DNA of 64,000 nt from NCBI GenBank assembly GCA_965227805.1, contig CBDDGJ010000004.1:1-64000 (forward strand). Reading direction: 5' to 3'. Positions within the stretch are counted from its first letter, which is position 1, and each line of letters begins with the position of its first letter. The stretch is from CBDDGJ01 sp965227805. Its GTDB lineage: Bacteria > Pseudomonadota > Alphaproteobacteria > RS24. The notes beneath the pieces were generated by a model that saw only the letters and a list, made by a program, of their open reading frames with translations, was not told the DNA's origin and made no database searches. The position numbers were made by a program, and so were the translations under genes. Shown piece after piece: positions 54,502 to 62,461 of this stretch.

Positions 54502-54593
54502 GTTTGGACTTTCGCGGGCGCGCACCGCTTCTGTTTTGCCATGCCCACGGCAGGGAAGCGTTTGATCGATATCGCTGGCCTTGGTGTCACTGG

Positions 54594-56420
54594 TTACAGC
54601 CGCACATTGCCGGCGTCGATTTTCGCCTGTAGCTTGGCCGTCAGCAGTTCCGCTTTGTCGGCATCACGGGCTAGCAGGTGCAATGTATCGTCAATTGATG
54701 CGACGTCATATCCGGCGTTCTTCAGTTTCGTTTTTTGGAATTTGAAAGTGCCCGTCACATCTACCTTCTGGCCGATGCGGATGAAGCGCGGCACGGCATA
54801 AGCGGGCAGATTTTCGCGCATATGGGCGACCAACCCGTCCAAATCCAGCCGGCTGGAGTCTTTTTGCGTCAGATACAGCATGCCGCAGCGGCCATCATGG
54901 CCTGATACGGTGACGCCGTAAACAACGGCGTCCTCAATCTCCGGCCATTTCATGATAACGCTTTCGACCTCGGTCGTCGCGACGTTCTCACCCTGCCAGC
55001 GGAATGTATCGCCTGTGCGATCACCGAACTGGATATGACCGTGCTTTTGCAGGATCACCAGATCGCCGGTATTGAACCAAGCGTCGCCCTTCACAAACAC
55101 ATCGCGGAGGATTTTCTTTTCGCTGGCTTGCGCATCGGTATAGCCGTCAAACGGGTTTTGCGCGTTGATTTGCGTGATCAGCAGGCCGGTTTCGCCGACC
55201 GCCACCTTGTTCATGCGGTTGTCGCCGTCGCGGATGGCTTCATCTTCGTCGACATCATAGGCAACGACATCCCACGCTTTGCCATAGCCTGGCGCCCAGC
55301 CGACAGTTTTGTCGAAATTGAAGATATTGCTGAAGGCCATATTGCCTTCCGACGCGCCGTAAAATTCATGGATACGGTTGATGCCGAAACGGTTTTTGAA
55401 TTGCATCCAAATGTCAGGCCGCAAGCCGTTTCCGATGACCCGCGTCACCTTATGCGCGCGGTCCGTGTCGCGTTCCGGCTGCGCCAGTAGGTAGCGCAGC
55501 AATTCACCAATATAGACGGCCGCTGTGGCATTGAAGCGGATGCAATCTGCCCAGAACCCGCTCGCCGAGAATTTGCGCCGAAGAGCAAATGTCGCGCCGC
55601 AGCGGACGGCGCAGGCATAGCCAACAATCAGCGCGCCAGAGTGATAGAGGGGGAGGGCGCAATAATAAACATCATCAGGTTTCAGCGACATCATATTGGC
55701 ACCGAACTGCGTGCTGGCACGAAATAGCTTCAGATGGGTGGTGACGCTTGCTTTGGGCAGGCCGGTCGTGCCGGAAGTGAAAATATAATAGGTCGCCGTG
55801 CCCAGCGTCAGTTCCTGGTCTGGCACAATGTTGTTGCTGCTACGGCCGTCGAGCTGCGCCATCAGGTCGATATAGCCGGCCGGGGGGGTTACCGCTTCGC
55901 CGTCAGCGACAAAGAAAAACCTGCCTTTGTGGATTGCTTCCAATTCGTTCCTGATCGTGTCTATATTGGCTAGACATTCGGCACCGACGATGATTAGCTG
56001 CGGGTCAATCAGTTTAAGACTGTGCGCCAAAGCTTCATGGGTTTGGCTGGTATTGACCATGCCGGCAATGGCCCCAAGCTTTTGGGCCGCCATAACAATG
56101 ATAAGCAGTTCCGGCCGGTTCTCCAGATTGACGGCAATCCGATCGCCATAGCCGATGCCGCATTCGCGGAAATATCCGGCCATTTGGTTGGCTGCGGCGT
56201 TCAGCGCGCCCCAGCTGATGCGACGGTCTTCAAATAAAATCGCTGCGGCATCTGGGCGTTCTGCGGCGTGCTTTTCGAAAAAACCGATCATCGACATTTT
56301 GTCTTCCGGGCGGGTTGTCAGCAGCGATTTGACGCGGCCAATCATGCCCGGTGTCAGCAAGAACTTTGCGAAACGATATAGATATTTTCCCGTTGTGATT
56401 TTCTGTTCTTGAAATGCCAT
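54594..56420 (-). CDS. Long-chain acyl-CoA synthetase of the VLACS/FadD6 type
   Basis: The 608-residue ANL-family ligase activates fatty acids to acyl-CoA with ATP. The AMP-binding signature YIFTSGTTGLPKAS (about 219-232), FYGASEGNMAF, and the hinge GDTFRWQGENVATTEVE are present. It resembles the very-long-chain transporter/ligase group rather than classical FadD. The G+C at third positions is clearly higher than in the flanking genes, suggesting recent transfer. tetR lies directly upstream with 3 nt between, in the same operon. Confidence 0.9.
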   Translation of the reverse strand: MAFQEQKITTGKYLYRFAKFLLTPGMIGRVKSLLTTRPEDKMSMIGFFEKHAAERPDAAAILFEDRRISWGALNAAANQMAGYFRECGIGYGDRIAVNLENRPELLIIVMAAQKLGAIAGMVNTSQTHEALAHSLKLIDPQLIIVGAECLANIDTIRNELEAIHKGRFFFVADGEAVTPPAGYIDLMAQLDGRSSNNIVPDQELTLGTATYYIFTSGTTGLPKASVTTHLKLFRASTQFGANMMSLKPDDVYYCALPLYHSGALIVGYACAVRCGATFALRRKFSASGFWADCIRFNATAAVYIGELLRYLLAQPERDTDRAHKVTRVIGNGLRPDIWMQFKNRFGINRIHEFYGASEGNMAFSNIFNFDKTVGWAPGYGKAWDVVAYDVDEDEAIRDGDNRMNKVAVGETGLLITQINAQNPFDGYTDAQASEKKILRDVFVKGDAWFNTGDLVILQKHGHIQFGDRTGDTFRWQGENVATTEVESVIMKWPEIEDAVVYGVTVSGHDGRCGMLYLTQKDSSRLDLDGLVAHMRENLPAYAVPRFIRIGQKVDVTGTFKFQKTKLKNAGYDVASIDDTLHLLARDADKAELLTAKLQAKIDAGNVRL

Positions 56421-56423
56421 TGC

Positions 56424-57122
56424 CTATCCCTTTCGTTTTGGTTTGCCGTGTGTCGCGCGGTCTGAACTGAGGTGAAGAAATTCAAATACCATGTCGACCA
56501 GCTTTTTGGTGAGGCTCATCAGTTCCTTTTCATGCGCGGCGATATAGCCTTTGCGCGTGGTCACAGCCTGTCGACCTGACAAAAATGTGTCTCGAAACGT
56601 TGCGGTCGCGATGCGCACGATGAACCGGCATTTGTCAATTAGCTCTGTTTTGTTGCACGAGGAAGACTTGAGCCTGTTGGCTAGCCAATTGGCAGCTATA
56701 TCGCGTGCGCCAATCATTCGCTGGAATGATTTTTCATCATTCAGACTGTTCGCTGCGCGCATAAGGTGAATATTATCCAGCGTATTATGCATGACGCCTT
56801 TGAAGAATGTTTCCAGCACTTCGCGATCTGTCATTGTGTCGGGGTAGATATCGTCTTGTGCCGCATAAAAGGCTTCGGCGCGCTGGTAAAACCGGTTAAA
56901 CGCACACTGAAGAACATCGTTCTTATCTTTGAAGCGGCGATATATAGCACCGGTTGTCAGTTCGGCTTCTTTCGCTAGTTCAGCGACGGTGAGGTCCAAA
57001 AAGGATTTCTTCGTCAACAGATTTTCAAACGCATCAAGCAAGTCTTGTTCAGTTTTGCGCGCGCGTGCTTGTATAGGCCTTTGACGAATATTTTTTACTG
57101 CTTCCAAAATCTTGCTCCACAT
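56424..57122 (-). CDS. TetR-family regulator of the fatty-acid module
   Basis: The 232-residue TetR protein has its helix-turn-helix at LTVAELAKEAELTTGAIYRRFKDKNDV (about 45-72) and a long ligand domain. The ATG at 57122 is used; a TTG further up (57173) extends the frame, and neither has a good ribosome-binding site. It is divergent from the enoyl-CoA hydratase and shares the 21-bp inverted repeat at 57182. It likely represses the fadD-like gene and the hydratase in response to an acyl-CoA. Confidence 0.85.
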   Translation of the reverse strand: MWSKILEAVKNIRQRPIQARARKTEQDLLDAFENLLTKKSFLDLTVAELAKEAELTTGAIYRRFKDKNDVLQCAFNRFYQRAEAFYAAQDDIYPDTMTDREVLETFFKGVMHNTLDNIHLMRAANSLNDEKSFQRMIGARDIAANWLANRLKSSSCNKTELIDKCRFIVRIATATFRDTFLSGRQAVTTRKGYIAAHEKELMSLTKKLVDMVFEFLHLSSDRATHGKPKRKG

Positions 57123-57181
57123 TCCTTTCAACAGTTGGATAAAAGTTTTATCAAAAGAGACTTGACAATGCAATGCAAAAA

Positions 57182-57202
57182 GATAATGATAATATCATTA
57201 TC
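57182..57202. promoter_or_regulatory. Perfect 21-bp inverted repeat, candidate TetR operator
   Basis: GATAATGAT-AAT-ATCATTATC has perfect 9-bp arms around a 3-bp centre. TTGACA at 57162-57167 lies just upstream on the plus strand. The element sits between the divergent tetR and hydratase genes, the usual place for a TetR operator that controls both. Confidence 0.72.
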
Positions 57203-57222
57203 ATTTATAAAAGGAGATTAAA

Positions 57223-58032
57223 ATGAAAAATGGAGCTTCACCTTCTGGAAAATTACTTTTTGAAAAAAACGGCGTCATCACGCGCATCACGCTAAACCGG
57301 CCCGCGTGCCACAACGCTCTAGACCGCGAATTATCGACCGATTTACAAGAAGCGTTTCGTGCCGTTGAGCTTGATACAGAATGCAAAATCCTCATTCTTA
57401 CGGGCGCAGGCAACACATTTTGTACCGGCGATGATATTAAGGAATTTAATGACTGGACGCAGGCGGATCCGGAAATTCAGGTGAAGTATTACCAGAACAC
57501 GGTTCGTATTCTGGAAAACCTGCGCCCCGTCACCATCGCGCTGGTCGACGGTGTCTGCACGGGCGGCGGTTTGGAGCTGACGCTGGCCTCTGATTTCGTC
57601 ATCGCAACCAATCGCTCGCGCTGGGGCATGCCGGAAATCAACTGGGACATCACGCCGGGTTGGGGCGGCACGGCCAAAATCGCCAAATTTGCCGGCCGCC
57701 GCAAAGCGCTGGAATGGAATCTGCTCGGCACGCTGTTCAGCGCTCAGAAAGCGGAGCGCTATGACATGGTCAACCGCCTGGTTGAGCCTGAGGATCTGGA
57801 GGCCGAAGGGCAGAAGATCGTTGATATTATCCTGTCGAAAAACGAGCGTGTGGTGAACCTGACGAAATATTGCGTCAAGAAGGGTGCCGACCTCGACTTC
57901 ACCAATGTCATGGCGTTTGAGGGCATTCCGCAGCGCCTAACGATCAAAGAAGCCACCGGCATTGCCGAATTTGTCGAAACCGATACGCGCAATAAACGCC
58001 GTGAACTGCTTGACGGCTTCTGGTTCGACTAG
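57223..58032 (+). CDS. Enoyl-CoA hydratase/isomerase (crotonase family)
   Basis: The 269-residue crotonase has the oxyanion-hole segments FCTGDDIKEF and GVCTGGGLELTLASDFVIAT, with PEINW carrying the conserved acidic residue. It would hydrate or isomerise an unsaturated acyl-CoA. AAAGGAG precedes the start. The gene shares the high G+C of the fadD-like gene. It ends in a strong terminator. Confidence 0.9.
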   Translation: MKNGASPSGKLLFEKNGVITRITLNRPACHNALDRELSTDLQEAFRAVELDTECKILILTGAGNTFCTGDDIKEFNDWTQADPEIQVKYYQNTVRILENLRPVTIALVDGVCTGGGLELTLASDFVIATNRSRWGMPEINWDITPGWGGTAKIAKFAGRRKALEWNLLGTLFSAQKAERYDMVNRLVEPEDLEAEGQKIVDIILSKNERVVNLTKYCVKKGADLDFTNVMAFEGIPQRLTIKEATGIAEFVETDTRNKRRELLDGFWFD

Positions 58033-58040
58033 GGTGTAAC

Positions 58041-58082
58041 GCTGCTCAGTGCGGTTGACCGGACTGAGCGGCTTTCTTTTTT
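58041..58082 (+). terminator. Rho-independent terminator after the hydratase gene
   Basis: GCTGCTCAGT (58041-58050) pairs with ACTGAGCGGC (58063-58072) with one G-U pair, with a 12-nt loop, then TTTCTTTTTT. It lies 8 nt after the hydratase stop codon. Confidence 0.85.
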
Positions 58083-58218
58083 AATGCAGCTAATCCATAT
58101 GGGCAGAATTGCCGCACCACATATTCAGTTAAGCCGATACTAATCATAAAGGCCACTATATTCCCCAAATTAAGGGATTGCCAATAAATGGCTGAACGTG
58201 TAGAAGAATCACACATGT

Positions 58219-58294
58219 GGGCCCGTAGCTCAGTTGGTAGAGCAACTGACTTTTAATCAGTGGGTCGAAGGTTCGATTCCTTCCGGGCTCACCA
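58219..58294 (+). tRNA. tRNA-Lys (anticodon TTT)
   Basis: A full cloverleaf is readable. The acceptor stem is GGGCCCG/CGGGCTC, the D arm GCTC-AGTTGGTA-GAGC, the anticodon stem ACTGA/TCAGT with loop CTTTTAA (anticodon 58252-58254) and the T arm GAAGG-TTCGATT-CCTTC. A73 and CCA are encoded in the DNA. It is the only tRNA in the window. Confidence 0.97.
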
Positions 58295-58514
58295 AAATTA
58301 TTTTTCTATATTTTGTTTATTGCCCCAAGAAACCAGCCGTTTTTAGATAAATCTGCGCTTTATAAAATTTTGATCGCATAGACTGGCGCAGGCAAAATTA
58401 ACAAATTATCGGCGAACCTCTACCGTAAACGCTCATACGGCAGACAATATGGCAGGGGTTTTTGCTATCAACAGCTACCTGTCGACTGCGTGACGGACGT
58501 AAATTGTGTGCTGC
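58295..58514. other. Intergenic region with possible Y1-transposase relic
   Basis: No complete gene is visible in these 220 nt. On the minus strand, 58398-58505 reads as an open stretch of 35 codons whose conceptual translation includes SRQVAVDSKNPCHIVCRMSV. This faintly resembles the start of REP/IS200-like Y1 transposases. It has no start and ends at a stop, so at most it is a remnant. Confidence 0.3.
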
Positions 58515-59177
58515 TTAAACCAGTGATCCAATTTTGCTTAATAATTCTTTCTTGAAATTTGTCGATGCATCGGCGCAAAGCGTAATGAACATACCTGTCA
58601 AAACCTGCTTACGGTAAGTTTCGAGATTTATGTATCCATGCATCCAGTCAAGGCGCGCCAGCCTTTGCGATGCGAACAAACGTAATGCAATTTGTTTTTC
58701 GTCAATTTCGCCTTTCAGTTTTCCCTGTTTAATCGCTTGGGTGCAAATCTCGCGCGCATAATTTCGTGAATTGGCAACGATACCATCAGGTGATTCATGC
58801 TCGAAAAAATTGATGCGCTCGCCTGCAATAAAGGCGGCGCGATAATAGGGTTCATTGGTCGCGATAAGACCGATGAGCCCGTCGATAAAATCTTCTAATG
58901 CCGAAATCGTGTTGGAAGGATCGAAATTGGTAGCCGCTCTCATAATATCGGTCATGGCTTCGCGCACCAGCGTATCTAATATATCGGCGCGCCGGCCCAG
59001 CAAATTATGCACGGTAGGAATTGTGACATTAGACTGTTTTGCTAGTCGCGTAATGGTCAGCGCATCCAAGCCGTCTTCCGCAATGATATCGCCCGCGCAG
59101 GCAAGAATAAATTCTCTGCGCTTATGTTTGTTTTCGATACGCGTTTTTATGCCGCGTGCGGTTGAGGGTTTTATCAT
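58515..59177 (-). CDS. TetR-family regulator (first of two near PhyH genes)
   Basis: The 220-residue TetR protein has its helix-turn-helix at LTITRLAKQSNVTIPTVHNLLGRRADIL (about 38-66) and a C-terminal ligand domain. It is divergent from the PhyH-dioxygenase gene at 59272, so likely controls it. An inverted repeat AAATC-CCTT-GATTT (59196-59209) between them is a candidate operator. The ribosome-binding site is weak. Confidence 0.85.
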   Translation of the reverse strand: MIKPSTARGIKTRIENKHKRREFILACAGDIIAEDGLDALTITRLAKQSNVTIPTVHNLLGRRADILDTLVREAMTDIMRAATNFDPSNTISALEDFIDGLIGLIATNEPYYRAAFIAGERINFFEHESPDGIVANSRNYAREICTQAIKQGKLKGEIDEKQIALRLFASQRLARLDWMHGYINLETYRKQVLTGMFITLCADASTNFKKELLSKIGSLV

Positions 59178-59195
59178 TATCTCTTAATAGCCGAA

Positions 59196-59209
59196 AAATC
59201 CCTTGATTT
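59196..59209. promoter_or_regulatory. Short inverted repeat, candidate operator
   Basis: AAATC-CCTT-GATTT has 5-bp arms between the divergent tetR and PhyH genes. It is short and AT-rich, so chance is possible. Confidence 0.3.
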
Positions 59210-59271
59210 ATAGATTTTATTTATATACAAATTTAATAGGCAGTAAAAACTGTGAAACTATGGAGGGTATT

Positions 59272-60444
59272 ATGGTTCAAGATATTCGTGCGTCTATTGA
59301 GGCATGCGCAGCGCATTATGGCGACGAGGCCGACGCAATGCGCGCATATTTGCTTGATGGCCAGCAAAAGGCTTTGGCCATGAATAATCGTGGCCCCATC
59401 GTTTTTGAGGATGATGGTCGATTGTCCGAAGACATCGTTGCCGCGTATGAAAAATACGGTTTTTATATCTTCACACATGTTCTCAATGCGGAAGAGCTTG
59501 AAGATATTAAGGCCGACCTTGAGCAAATGAAACAGCGTTTTCCTGTTAGCCCAGGCGCGCCGACCGCAGCGGATGGTTCGCCCGCTCTTGGCGCCGATTG
59601 TTCAACCCTCACTTTGCTTTGGTCAAAATCGCTTGGTGACCCGCTTGGGGGCACGCAACTTGCCAATGGCCGCCATCAAGTCAAACTTTACGAGCCAAAG
59701 GCGGCCGATGATGCACCCGAATTTTCGCCATTTCTGCTTTTGGGCTCATTGCAGTTTTCAGAGACGTGCCTGCGTGTTTATGGCCATCCGCAATTATTGA
59801 AAGTTGCTGAAGAGATAAATGGTGAGGATTTCGCGCCGTTTAACGAAAGCCTGTTTATTAAGGAGCCGGGTGTCGGCGCTGCGGTATCTTGGCATCAAGA
59901 CGGGTCAACGCATTGGGATAATCCGGCGTTTGACGGCGGTATTCATGGCTTTAATTTCATGGCGCAGGTTTATGGCAGCACCGCGGTGAACGGTGTTTGG
60001 GTCTTACCTGGTAGTCATACCCAAGGCAAAATTGATATCAAAAAATTGGTTGACCAGTCGGGCAGTGAGCGCATTGAAGGCACTGTGCCGCTTGTTTGTG
60101 ATGCTGGTGATGTCATCATATGCAATCGACAGCTGCTGCACGGATCGTTTGCCAATACCGGCTTTGAGCCGAGAATTACCGTAAATTTCGGATTTCACCG
60201 CCGCAGTTCTGTTTTGAATGTTGAGGGCGCGGGAACTCACAGCGAAGTCCAAATCTTTGATGCAGATTTGATTGCCAAACGCTCCGAAGTTATCGGCTAT
60301 GGCATTGATGCGCGTCGCCAACGGTTTCCCGAAGAAACACCCTATGTTTACAAACCGTTCCGTGACCAAGGCCTTGAGTATCACTGGAATGAAGCCGCGC
60401 GGGCCTCGCTTCACGACTACAATGCCTTGGACTTGAGCATTTAG
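59272..60444 (+). CDS. Phytanoyl-CoA dioxygenase (PhyH) family oxygenase, long form
   Basis: The 390-residue Fe(II)/2-oxoglutarate oxygenase has its metal triad H208, D210 (SWHQDGSTHWD) and H290 (RQLLHGSF), with R301 as the 2-oxoglutarate ligand. The long N-terminal part (1-130) has no clear parallel in the second PhyH protein. The ATG at 59272 follows GGAGGG at close to ideal spacing; an upstream ATG and an upstream open frame are less likely. It is divergent from TetR at 59177. The substrate is unknown, since PhyH enzymes hydroxylate many small acids. Confidence 0.87.
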   Translation: MVQDIRASIEACAAHYGDEADAMRAYLLDGQQKALAMNNRGPIVFEDDGRLSEDIVAAYEKYGFYIFTHVLNAEELEDIKADLEQMKQRFPVSPGAPTAADGSPALGADCSTLTLLWSKSLGDPLGGTQLANGRHQVKLYEPKAADDAPEFSPFLLLGSLQFSETCLRVYGHPQLLKVAEEINGEDFAPFNESLFIKEPGVGAAVSWHQDGSTHWDNPAFDGGIHGFNFMAQVYGSTAVNGVWVLPGSHTQGKIDIKKLVDQSGSERIEGTVPLVCDAGDVIICNRQLLHGSFANTGFEPRITVNFGFHRRSSVLNVEGAGTHSEVQIFDADLIAKRSEVIGYGIDARRQRFPEETPYVYKPFRDQGLEYHWNEAARASLHDYNALDLSI

Positions 60445-60914
60445 CTTTGTCGCTTTGTCTTACGCAATAACTGTTTGGATTGACCGCACAACCAGCGAAG
60501 GCAAAGGGCATAACGACAAACAAGACGCGCAGATCAAACAGAACAGCGCTAAAATAAAGACCCTGTTCAAGATTTGGAACCATCACATGCCGGCTGCTGG
60601 ATAAAGCGCGCTGTAAGAAAGATAAATAAGGCAGAGGTTGCAGCAGAGCCAAAAATCAAGCTATTGTAATAGGAAGTTTACCTTTGCCTGTATCGCGCTT
60701 GTCTTGTCTTTACTGCATTATCGGCGTCAGGGTTTTCTTATATAGCTGGCTTTATTGTCGTGATGTAAATTATGATTGGCGGCGCGATATTTTTTTACGC
60801 ATGATGACGCTATTTAAGGAGGCTATAGCGCTCTCGGTTTCACGGGTGCAAATTTTATATTTACGCATTGAACTGAATTCAATTTAATATTATAATGATT
60901 TTATAGGAGTATGA
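60445..60914. other. Non-coding gap between PhyH and the second TetR gene
   Basis: No convincing gene is visible. Immediately after the PhyH stop, the plus strand stays open for about 55 codons in another frame (to 60603), with a polar stretch TTSEGKGHNDKQDAQIKQNS, but it has no start codon. A 67-codon ORF at 60684-60887 has no ribosome-binding site or recognisable homology. The last 50 nt hold the TetR promoter region and a dyad. Confidence 0.5.
60868..60882. promoter_or_regulatory. Dyad upstream of the second TetR gene
   Basis: TTGAACTGAATTCAA has TTGAA/TTCAA arms and sits 33 nt before the TetR start, preceding an AT-rich tract. It is a possible autoregulatory operator. No other copy was found near the PhyH genes. 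Confidence 0.35.
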
Positions 60915-61499
60915 ATGCTAAAAAAGGTAGGAACAGCCGACTATTTGCTACAAGCCGCTGAAGAAGAGCTTATTGCACAAAACGGACAAATGGAGATGGC
61001 GGGCGTGGCGCGCCGTGCGGGTGTGTCAATCGGATTAGCCTATTACCATTTTGGGTCTAAAGCTGGTTTGATTGCATCTGTTGTCGATACATTTTATGCT
61101 TCATTACGCGAAATTTCGCTAGGAACGGCTATTTCCCCAGAGCGCGACTGGTATGCGCGCGAGGCGGCGCGTGCGGCAGCAATGATTGATTATTTTTACG
61201 ATCATAAATTGGCACCATTGATTGCTGGGCGTTTGGCGCGCGTGCCACAAGTGCTAGATATTGAAGCCGCCCATATGAACGCCTTACTTGCCTTGGGCGT
61301 AAATAATATTCGCCAAGGCCAAAAACAAGGTGTGGTGGATGCCACGCTTGACCCTGCGGTGACGGTTAGCTTTTTGATGGGCGGGCTACGTTTGGCTATT
61401 GACCAAGCTATATTGGCCGAAAAGCGCCCGCCGCGCGACAAATTAAAACGGCAGATCTGGCAACTTATTTGCCATGCCTTGGCTCTTAACCATATCTAA
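60915..61499 (+). CDS. TetR-family regulator (second, operonic with PhyH)
   Basis: The 194-residue protein has its helix-turn-helix at MEMAGVARRAGVSIGLAYYHFGSKAGLI (about 26-53), a TetR hallmark, and a C-terminal helical ligand domain. TAGGAG lies before the ATG. The following PhyH gene starts after 15 nt, so they are co-transcribed and the regulator probably senses a substrate of that oxygenase. Confidence 0.87.
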   Translation: MLKKVGTADYLLQAAEEELIAQNGQMEMAGVARRAGVSIGLAYYHFGSKAGLIASVVDTFYASLREISLGTAISPERDWYAREAARAAAMIDYFYDHKLAPLIAGRLARVPQVLDIEAAHMNALLALGVNNIRQGQKQGVVDATLDPAVTVSFLMGGLRLAIDQAILAEKRPPRDKLKRQIWQLICHALALNHI

Positions 61500-61514
61500 C
61501 CAGAGGAAATGACC

Positions 61515-62366
61515 ATGTCTAAACAAAATGCTACGCATCAAAAATCAGAATATTTCATTGCCGACCATGCCGGCACCCATAAACAGGTGCGGCCTGCGGC
61601 TAACCGCACATCGCCACAAATCGATGCGGATTTTGAAAAACTAATGCATGATGGTTATGTGATTATTGAAAACCTTCTTTCCCCGGATGAATGTGCGGCC
61701 ATTAAGAAAGAATGTATAGCTCTGCTCGATCAAAAGGGACGTAATGATTTCGAGGGTGAAGAAACCCAACGTGTCTATAATGTGCTTGGTAAAACGCGTG
61801 CTACAGACGCGCTGGCGACGCATCCGCGTATTTTGGGTTTGATGGACAAATTCTTCCGCCCCGGTTTTTTGCTGTCGCAAAGCCAGATTATCAATATTTT
61901 GCCCGGCGAAACCCCGCAAGGCTTGCACACGGATGACAGCTTTTATCGTCTGCCCCGCCCGCGTCAGCCGCTGGGTGCAGCAACCGTCTGGGCGATTGAT
62001 GAATTTACCGCCGAAAACGGCGCAACCGTGATGGTGCCGAAAAGCCATGAATGGGGTGATGATCGCCACGCGCATTATGAAGACGCTATACCTGCCATTA
62101 TGCCGCAAGGGTCTGTCGTGTTTTTCCTCGGCACGACCTGGCATGGGGGCGGCGAGAACCGCTCTGAAAACGCGCGGTTTGCAATTACACATCAATATTG
62201 CGAGGCTTATATGCGCCAGCAGGAAAACTATCTTTTGGAACTCGATCAGGATATCGTGCGGGCACTTTCACAGGAACTGCAATCGCTGGTCGGCTATTCG
62301 ATTTATCCTCCCTTTATGGGCATGGTGGATGGTATGCATCCATTGCGCTTATTAGAGGAAAGCTGA
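61515..62366 (+). CDS. Phytanoyl-CoA dioxygenase (PhyH) family oxygenase, short form
   Basis: The 283-residue oxygenase has metal ligands H138 and D140 (GLHTDDSFY) and H210 (TTWHGGGENRS), with R221 as the 2-oxoglutarate ligand. GATVMVPKSHEW is the usual jelly-roll segment. The ATG at 61515 has AGAGGAA 7 nt upstream, better placed than the ATG two codons earlier. It is a distant paralogue of the PhyH at 59272. The substrate is unknown. Confidence 0.88.
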   Translation: MSKQNATHQKSEYFIADHAGTHKQVRPAANRTSPQIDADFEKLMHDGYVIIENLLSPDECAAIKKECIALLDQKGRNDFEGEETQRVYNVLGKTRATDALATHPRILGLMDKFFRPGFLLSQSQIINILPGETPQGLHTDDSFYRLPRPRQPLGAATVWAIDEFTAENGATVMVPKSHEWGDDRHAHYEDAIPAIMPQGSVVFFLGTTWHGGGENRSENARFAITHQYCEAYMRQQENYLLELDQDIVRALSQELQSLVGYSIYPPFMGMVDGMHPLRLLEES

Positions 62367-62461
62367 TCGGTCTTTTTACGCCCATTGGCTGTATTATTTG
62401 CTTGCTTTTATATGGGTTTGTCCATAATTTCGCGCTTACTTAACCAGGAAGGGTGATAATT

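Noticed and set aside
54541..54801. Plus-strand 86-codon ORF at the end of the acyl-CoA synthetase gene
   Set aside because: It is an antisense reading of the well-supported synthetase coding sequence.
58219..58294. tRNA-Lys as an active attachment site
   Set aside because: No integrase gene and no second copy of the tRNA 3' end was seen in the window.
60684..60887. Small plus-strand gene of 67 codons
   Set aside because: No ribosome-binding site, unusual composition and no recognisable family; treated as part of the non-coding gap.
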